64,000 nucleotides of DNA, from positions 2,279,908-2,343,907 of the forward strand of contig NZ_LJJC01000004.1 of the NCBI RefSeq assembly GCF_001420715.1. The letters run 5' to 3'. Below the pieces are notes generated by a model that saw only the letters and a program-made list of their open reading frames with translations, was not told the DNA's origin and searched no databases. Both the position numbers and the translations under genes were made by a program. This document shows positions 62,088 to 64,000 of the stretch, piece by piece; position 1 is the first letter of the stretch; every line of letters begins with the position of its first letter. The DNA is from Heyndrickxia shackletonii (GTDB lineage: Bacteria; Bacillota; Bacilli; Bacillales; Bacillaceae_C).

Positions 62088-63022
62088 TAATCAAAGCTGA
62101 TGACAATTTTCCCTTTAGCGTGATGGCTTTCACTAAGCGCATGTGCTTCTTTTAAACCTTGTTCTGAGAACGGAAACACATGTCCAACAATCGCTTTTAA
62201 TTTCCCATTTTGAAGTAAGGCGCCTAACTGTTCCAATTGTTTCCCATTTGGTTGCAGCCAAACGTTGCTTGCTGTCACACCATATTCATTAGCTTTTTCT
62301 TCATCTGGCGCATTGACAATCGTTACTAATCTTCCGCCTTTTTTTAACACTTGATAGCTTTTGGTTTGGATTTCTCCACCCATCGTATCGAACACAACAT
62401 CATAATCATGCAATACTTCTTCAAAATTTGTCGTTTTATAATCAATTACTTCATCCGCACCGAGCTCTTTTAAAAACGCATGATTCTTTTCACTTGCAGT
62501 TGTTGCTACATAGGCACCCTTTTCCTTTGCAAGCTGTATTGCTAAGCTTCCCACACCGCCTGATCCAGCGTGAATAAGAACTTTTTCGCCTTTTTCCAAA
62601 TGTGCCACATCAAATAAAGCCTGCCAAGCGGTAAGGCCAGCTAATGGAATCGACGCTGCCTCTTCAAAGCTAATGTTTTCTGGTTTTTTTGCTAAAAGCT
62701 CTTCATCTATTCCAACATATTCCGCATATGTACCAAAACGAGTGGTTGCCGGACGGGAAAAAATAGCATCTCCCACTTGAAAATTTTTTACATTTTTGCC
62801 TACTTCTTTAATAATTCCCGCTGCATCCCATCCTAAAATAATCGGAAACTCAAATGGCATCATTTCCTTTAAATAACCCTCTCTTAATTTCCAATCGATT
62901 GGATTGATAGAAGTGGCTTTCATTTCCACTAAGACTTGGTTCTCATTGATTTTTGGAGCTGGAACCTCTTTTTCTTTTAGTTGCTCTTTATCACCATATT
63001 GTTCAATTACAATAGCTTTCAT
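62087..63022 (-). CDS. Zinc-independent MDR-family NADP-dependent oxidoreductase (quinone reductase-like)
   Basis: A 311-aa medium-chain dehydrogenase/reductase without structural or catalytic zinc ligands. It starts MKAIVIEQYGDKEQLKEKEV, has SINPIDWKLREGYLKEMMP (about 34-52), WDAAGIIKEVGKNVKNFQVG, the NADPH motif VLIHAGSGGVGSLAIQLAKE (about 147-166) and ends with SESHHAKGKIVISFD, the family-typical 'H..GK.V'. The substrate is a quinone or enone by family; not determinable. GGAGGAAC precedes the ATG. Monocistronic. Confidence 0.9.
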   Translation of the reverse strand: MKAIVIEQYGDKEQLKEKEVPAPKINENQVLVEMKATSINPIDWKLREGYLKEMMPFEFPIILGWDAAGIIKEVGKNVKNFQVGDAIFSRPATTRFGTYAEYVGIDEELLAKKPENISFEEAASIPLAGLTAWQALFDVAHLEKGEKVLIHAGSGGVGSLAIQLAKEKGAYVATTASEKNHAFLKELGADEVIDYKTTNFEEVLHDYDVVFDTMGGEIQTKSYQVLKKGGRLVTIVNAPDEEKANEYGVTASNVWLQPNGKQLEQLGALLQNGKLKAIVGHVFPFSEQGLKEAHALSESHHAKGKIVISFD

Positions 63023-63166
63023 ATTTTTGTTCCTCCTTTTTACTTAATCAAGTATAAATATTTGTTTCAAAAGGGCAAGAATTCTGCTCCTTAAGTAATT
63101 TCTACAAAAATAAAAGATATTATAACCACAATTAGTTGACATAACTACAATATTGCTTAATAAAAA

Positions 63167-63189
63167 AGAAGGGCCTTCCCTGCCCTTCT
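63167..63189 (-). terminator. Terminator of the DUF1641 gene
   Basis: AGAAGGGC (63167-63174) pairs with GCCCTTCT (63182-63189); TTTTTTATT follows in the leftward direction. Confidence 0.88.
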
Positions 63190-63197
63190 CTAAAACT

Positions 63198-63584
63198 CTA
63201 TTCTAATGTCCTTCCCATTCCCCTTAAAAAATGAACCAGAAAATTTATTGCACGATTAATATCGGGATCCTTCAAATACTTCATTAACTGAAATGCATTA
63301 ATATCCTTTCCTGTATCTATGTTTGCAGAACCTTCTTCGATTCCTTTCTTTATTCCAAATATTAATTGGTCCATGTCCTTACTGTTTATTCCATTTAAAC
63401 GATTTGAATATTTCGTTATAGATTCATTAACAATGGAAAGAAGATTATACTCCTCCAGATGTTTCACAAGTGTGACAAGTTCGTATATATGTTCTTTATT
63501 ATTTTCTAAAAATGGCTGGATATCTGCAGGGTAATCTTTTTCACGAAGTGGGAAGGAATCTGCCTTACTAATTGAATGTTTCAT
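63198..63584 (-). CDS. DUF1641 family protein
   Basis: A 128-aa helical protein of the DUF1641 type: HIYELVTLVKHLEEYNLLSI (about 34-53), then a spacer, and a conserved-looking C-terminal part FQLMKYLKDPDINRAINFLV followed by HFLRGMGRTL. In Bacillus DUF1641 proteins often accompany formate dehydrogenase-like (YrhE/YrhD) genes; none is visible here, but the window ends soon. ATG 63582-63584 was chosen behind GGGGG; the open frame extends 21 codons further. Formate dehydrogenase is often a selenoprotein, but linkage to selD here is speculation. Confidence 0.8.
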   Translation of the reverse strand: MKHSISKADSFPLREKDYPADIQPFLENNKEHIYELVTLVKHLEEYNLLSIVNESITKYSNRLNGINSKDMDQLIFGIKKGIEEGSANIDTGKDINAFQLMKYLKDPDINRAINFLVHFLRGMGRTLE

Positions 63585-63655
63585 AACAAAACCCCCAACA
63601 AAGAATTCACCCTTTAATCGTATGAAACGTTTTATGATTTGATGCAAAAAAAATA

Positions 63656-63676
63656 AGATTCAACAAAGTTGAATCT
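63656..63676 (-). terminator. Terminator of the edge gene
   Basis: AGATTCAAC (63656-63664) pairs perfectly with GTTGAATCT (63668-63676); TATTTTTTTT follows leftward. Confidence 0.9.
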
Positions 63677-63686
63677 CGTTTAATAG

Positions 63687-64000
63687 TTATTCTTTCACTT
63701 TTTTGGGTACATAATTAAAGATTTCATGGCTTTCAAAAATATCAACTAAACGATTCAGCCAATCATAATATTCCAATGTATATTCTAATTTATCAATATC
63801 ACTTTTAATAATATCTTTTATCTCTTTATCCATTTCCTCATGGAGTAACATGTCTTGAAGTTCCTTAATAGATTTTAAGATAGTATTTGTATTCATGGAA
63901 ATAGCAGTTCTCCATTTGACAGAAAATAAATCGATAAAATTTTGGTACCAATCCCCTTCTACTGCGTATAAATCCCGGCGTACACCCTTTTTCCAAACTT
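63687..64000 (-). CDS. C-terminal part of a helical protein cut by the window edge
   Basis: An open frame runs without a stop from the right edge to a TAA at 63687, 104 codons. It contains KKGVRRDLYAVEGDWYQNFI and, after an internal Met at 63894-63896, KELQDMLLHEEMDKEIKDII and a tail FNYVPKKVKE. Because the frame stays open upstream of that Met and keeps protein-like composition, the Met is probably not the start. Family unknown; helical and charged. Confidence 0.65.
   Translation of the reverse strand, partial: VWKKGVRRDLYAVEGDWYQNFIDLFSVKWRTAISMNTNTILKSIKELQDMLLHEEMDKEIKDIIKSDIDKLEYTLEYYDWLNRLVDIFESHEIFNYVPKKVKE

Overview
The window comes from a low-GC, endospore-forming Gram-positive bacterium of the family Bacillaceae. 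Small acid-soluble spore protein genes (sspO, sspP, sspN, tlp) are present, start sites follow strong AGGAGG-type ribosome-binding sites with many TTG/GTG starts, U-tailed hairpin terminators are abundant, and the block parC-parE-yneT ... plsY ... yneR-yneQ-yneP-tlp-sspN-yneN-citB-sspO-sspP matches the order I remember from Bacillus subtilis. No rRNA, tRNA or CRISPR array was seen.

Layout. 1-5.0 kb: a secreted-protein fragment, a hypothetical gene, a two-component system (1096-3236) and a three-gene membrane/SHOCT operon (3574-4718) that shares an 18-nt upstream sequence with the kinase gene. 5.0-16 kb: DUF3219 and LLM flavin oxidoreductase genes, a secreted S53 peptidase without propeptide, a small FbpA protein, an M24 aminopeptidase, tandem membrane paralogues, a GNAT, CBO0543- and DUF2515-type genes, an aldehyde dehydrogenase and a PLP aminotransferase. 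16-24 kb: yqzD-yqzC, an unidentified remnant (17048-17284), a wrecked blaI-blaR1 locus (19362-20258, blaR1 fused to a DinB tail), acetyltransferases, a methyltransferase, a HAD phosphatase, and a LAGLIDADG protein followed by a tandem ribbon-helix-helix-like protein. 24-35 kb: an SDR / QueA-like / VOC operon bracketed by direct repeats, an SDR with a divergent TetR regulator, an MFS pump with a divergent LysR regulator, a GH4 6-phospho-beta-glucosidase, glycerol kinase and a staygreen-domain protein.

35-55 kb: topoisomerase IV (parE-parC) with two LexA-type boxes around its promoter, then the yne/citB spore-protein block. That block also holds an NCS2 permease, a GH18 hydrolase, a CapA-like protein and a flavoprotein gene interrupted by one in-frame amber codon. 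A CcpC-like dyad lies upstream of citB. 55-64 kb: selA divergent from selD. selD is missed by normal ORF calling because it reads through an in-frame TGA at 57165, the selenocysteine position, followed by a SECIS-like hairpin. After it come a lytic transglycosylase, an acyl-CoA synthetase, a cidA/lrgB pair, a quinone-oxidoreductase-like gene, a DUF1641 gene and an edge-truncated gene.

Main points: the Sec-containing SelD, a structured dispersed intergenic repeat whose two copies keep their stems with different bases, the shared putative response-regulator site, the blaR1-dinB fusion, and the repeat-flanked QueA-paralogue cassette. All family names come from reading sequence motifs; no database search was run.
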